This document shows positions 62,362 to 64,000 of a DNA stretch of 64,000 bases, piece by piece. The notes below the pieces were generated by a model. That model made no database searches. It was not told the DNA's origin and worked only from the letters and a program-made list of their open reading frames with translations. Every line of letters begins with the position of its first letter. Within the stretch, counting starts at the first letter, position 1. Source of the DNA: Algivirga pacifica (GTDB lineage Bacteria > Bacteroidota > Bacteroidia > Cytophagales > Flammeovirgaceae); NCBI RefSeq assembly GCF_039543525.1, contig NZ_BAABJX010000009.1:29527-93526 (forward strand), written 5' to 3'. Made by a program: the position numbers and the translations under genes.

Positions 62362-62516
62362 AGTATCGTAACTCTAGTGTGCTTCAGTGTTAACCAGAGG
62401 TAGTTTAGATATTCGTTTATCGGTTATTGCTTTAAAAGCTTACCGTTTATTACAAGTTGTTGAGAGGTAAAATAACTTTCTTAACCGATAACCGAGTGAG
62501 CTATGTGCCTTATCGC

Positions 62517-63434
62517 TTACTTAAGCGCATCAACAATTGTATTGACATTGCTTTTCACCATTCCAATATAGGTGCCGGAAGGAGTGTTGGCTGCTCCCAT
62601 AGCATCGGAGTATAAGACACCGCCTATTTCAATTGTATGTTTTTTTTGTTGGCATCCCGATACTACGGCTTCCAATGCTTTTTTAGGAATAGAAGATTCA
62701 ACGAAGACGGCTTTGATTTTCTTTTCAACAATATACTTCACTAATATCGTGACATCCCTTAACCCTACCTCTGCAACCGTGGAAATTCCTTGTAAACCTC
62801 TCACTTCGATAGCATAAGCATCGCCAAAGTACCCGAATGCATCATGGGCAGTGATCAATACTCGTCGTTCTACAGGGATTTTTTGGATTTCCTCCCCAAC
62901 CCAAGTATGCAATGCTGCTAGTTCTTGTAAATACTGTTGGGTATTTGCTTGGTAAAAAGAGGATTGCTCAGGAGCTGCTTGGATTAATTGCTCAGAGGCG
63001 TATTGTATTCCTTTACTCCATAGTGCTACATTAAACCATATGTGGGGGTCATGTACGGTGCTTCCATCATTACTACTACGTAATTCTTCTTTGGACAAGC
63101 CGTCAGCCAATGCAAAAACGGCTTTGCGCTTGCTGAGCTTCTCTAACACTTCTGCCATGTTTCCTTCAAGGTGTAATCCATTGTAAAAGATAATGTCTGC
63201 CTCTCGAAGTGCCTTGAGGTCTGAAGGAGTTGCTTTGTATAAATGGGGGTCTACACCAACTCCCATCAGAGAAATAACTTCAGCTTTATCTCCAACAATA
63301 TTTTTTAAGGCATCGCCAATCATCCCTGTAGTGGTAACGATTTTTAGTGACTCTTTTGTGGATTCTTTTTTGGTCTTACTACAGCTTGTAAAGACAAGGC
63401 TAAATGCGAATAAAAAGTAAATAAACTGCTTCAT
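62517..63434 (-). CDS. Metal-binding lipoprotein of a TroA/MntC/ZnuA-type importer
   Basis: 305-aa lipoprotein (lipobox VFTSC, Cys18) of the cluster A-I family. Metal ligands expected in GVDPHLYKATPSDL (His), VHDPHIWFNVALW (His), FVESSIPKK (Glu), and a late Asp in YSDAMGAAN. The loop SSNDGSTVHD is short and lacks a His-rich stretch, which fits manganese or iron better than zinc. First gene of the operon, 155 bp before the ATPase. Confidence 0.9.
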   Translation of the reverse strand: MKQFIYFLFAFSLVFTSCSKTKKESTKESLKIVTTTGMIGDALKNIVGDKAEVISLMGVGVDPHLYKATPSDLKALREADIIFYNGLHLEGNMAEVLEKLSKRKAVFALADGLSKEELRSSNDGSTVHDPHIWFNVALWSKGIQYASEQLIQAAPEQSSFYQANTQQYLQELAALHTWVGEEIQKIPVERRVLITAHDAFGYFGDAYAIEVRGLQGISTVAEVGLRDVTILVKYIVEKKIKAVFVESSIPKKALEAVVSGCQQKKHTIEIGGVLYSDAMGAANTPSGTYIGMVKSNVNTIVDALK

Positions 63435-63484
63435 GTTTTGTGAAGTTACGTTGTGTTAGGTAGCTATTGGGGTAAAGATGTCTA

Positions 63485-63515
63485 TTTTTAGGTTTATCTA
63501 AAAATATATTTAGAT
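63485..63515 (-). promoter_or_regulatory. Two overlapping palindromes, candidate DtxR/MntR operator
   Basis: TTTTTAGGTTTATCTAAAAA (7-6-7) overlaps ATCTAAAAATATATTTAGAT (7-6-7); both lie 50-80 bp before the metal-binding lipoprotein gene. The TTTAGG..CTAAA type is used by DtxR/MntR-family repressors. Assignment is inference. Confidence 0.55.
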
Positions 63516-64000
63516 ATTTCTTTTTATTGAGGTTGATGGTTTCATGAAATTCCTTTTCTCTTCTTTTTGACAGACTGTTTAAAAGGAATATTCTTTCTCT
63601 TTTGTCTTCTGTGATAGGTTATAATAGTTCCAATTGATTTATTCGATATTCCTTACGATTACAAATTTGATGTGACACGCTTGAGCTAGAAAAATACCGT
63701 AGTAATGAAGTAATATTATATTGAACTATTCTAATATCAAATTGATATAAAGGGGATTAATTTATATATTTATATAGGACTTATTAATGAAATTGAAAGA
63801 TGATGAACCTTTTTTCATAAAAGTACTTGTCTATCTTCTTTTGTTATGTGTCTTTTAAATAGAAACACTGAAACTAGTTTATTAACCCCTTTACAAAACT
63901 GAACTAATTACCAATTTCAGTAATCTAATTATTTACTAACTGAGCTTTCGCTCATTGAAAATTTTGATTTAAGATATTCGTTCTAAGGCGCTATCTTTAT
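63516..64000. other. AT-rich region at the right edge, no confident gene
   Basis: No protein-like frame of reasonable length. A 23-codon hydrophobic frame occurs at 63787-63858, and a mini-hairpin GAGCTTTCGCTC near 63943 resembles those inside R1 elements. Confidence 0.4.

Noticed and set aside
63787..63858. 23-codon hydrophobic ORF (MKLKDDEPFFIKVL..)
   Set aside because: Could be a small membrane peptide, but such length arises by chance in AT-rich DNA; no RBS or promoter support.
1..64000. tRNA or rRNA genes
   Set aside because: Looked for T-arm GGTTCRAATCC-type motifs and rRNA signatures on both strands; none convincing.

Overview
The window looks like a chromosomal segment of a Bacteroidota bacterium, most likely a marine Cytophagales/Flammeovirgaceae-type organism. 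The evidence is: many lipoproteins with short signal peptides, PorT-like and OmpA-like outer-membrane proteins, Bacteroidota-type promoters (TTG/TTTG, about 19-20 bp, TAnnTTTG), few Shine-Dalgarno sequences, a TonB receptor, and a malQ with two N-terminal starch-binding domains. I cannot place the genus. No rRNA, tRNA, CRISPR array, prophage or intact insertion sequence was seen.

Layout. 1-9.2 kb: truncated cyanophycinase-like peptidase, D-lactate dehydrogenase, glycerate 2-kinase, a LpxO-like lipid hydroxylase, an ABC exporter, a COG0523 metallochaperone with a palindrome at its promoter, and mogA. 9.5-15.3 kb: accessory zone of poorly known genes (secreted protein, zinc-motif protein, DinB, alpha/beta hydrolase, TPR, DUF695-RraB) and a class D beta-lactamase remnant. 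15.4-21.3 kb: two lipoprotein D-aminoacylase-like amidohydrolases, gamma-glutamyltranspeptidase and a gamma-carbonic anhydrase. 21.5-37 kb: housekeeping genes (trpS, dnaN, DEAD-box helicase, desaturase, M42 peptidase, murF, dnaX), plus a MORN/NTR-like/Kazal-like secreted protein. 37-46 kb: truC, cvfB, a SiaB/SiaC switch, glucosaminidase, etfBA, an HPt-like protein. 46-55 kb: pyrE, recQ, malQ, SDR, photolyase, and an Rpn-type transposase remnant. 55-60 kb: a vitamin B12 uptake locus (BtuG-like propeller, BtuB-like receptor, BtuF-like binding protein) behind a cobalamin riboswitch. 60-63.4 kb: a Mn/Zn/Fe ABC importer whose permease is fused to a DtxR/MntR-type regulator.

Three things stand out. 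First, dnaX is split by a run of ten A residues. Reading resumes in the -1 frame and stays open for a further 221 codons, so gamma and tau are probably made by slippage. Second, the metal importer ends in a membrane-tethered metalloregulator, and two overlapping palindromes lie at the operon promoter. Third, the intergenic regions carry an unusual repeat load. There are degenerate tandem repeats that always have a 7-nt period. One class, GCAGTGA or GGTAAA type, starts at gene stop codons. Another, GATAA type, sits just before start codons. Both lie in the sense of the gene. There are also hairpin-cascade elements with terminal inverted repeats, one of which exists in two copies with an inverted 53-bp core, and paired long hairpins between convergent genes. 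These repeats are the best candidate for something undescribed here.
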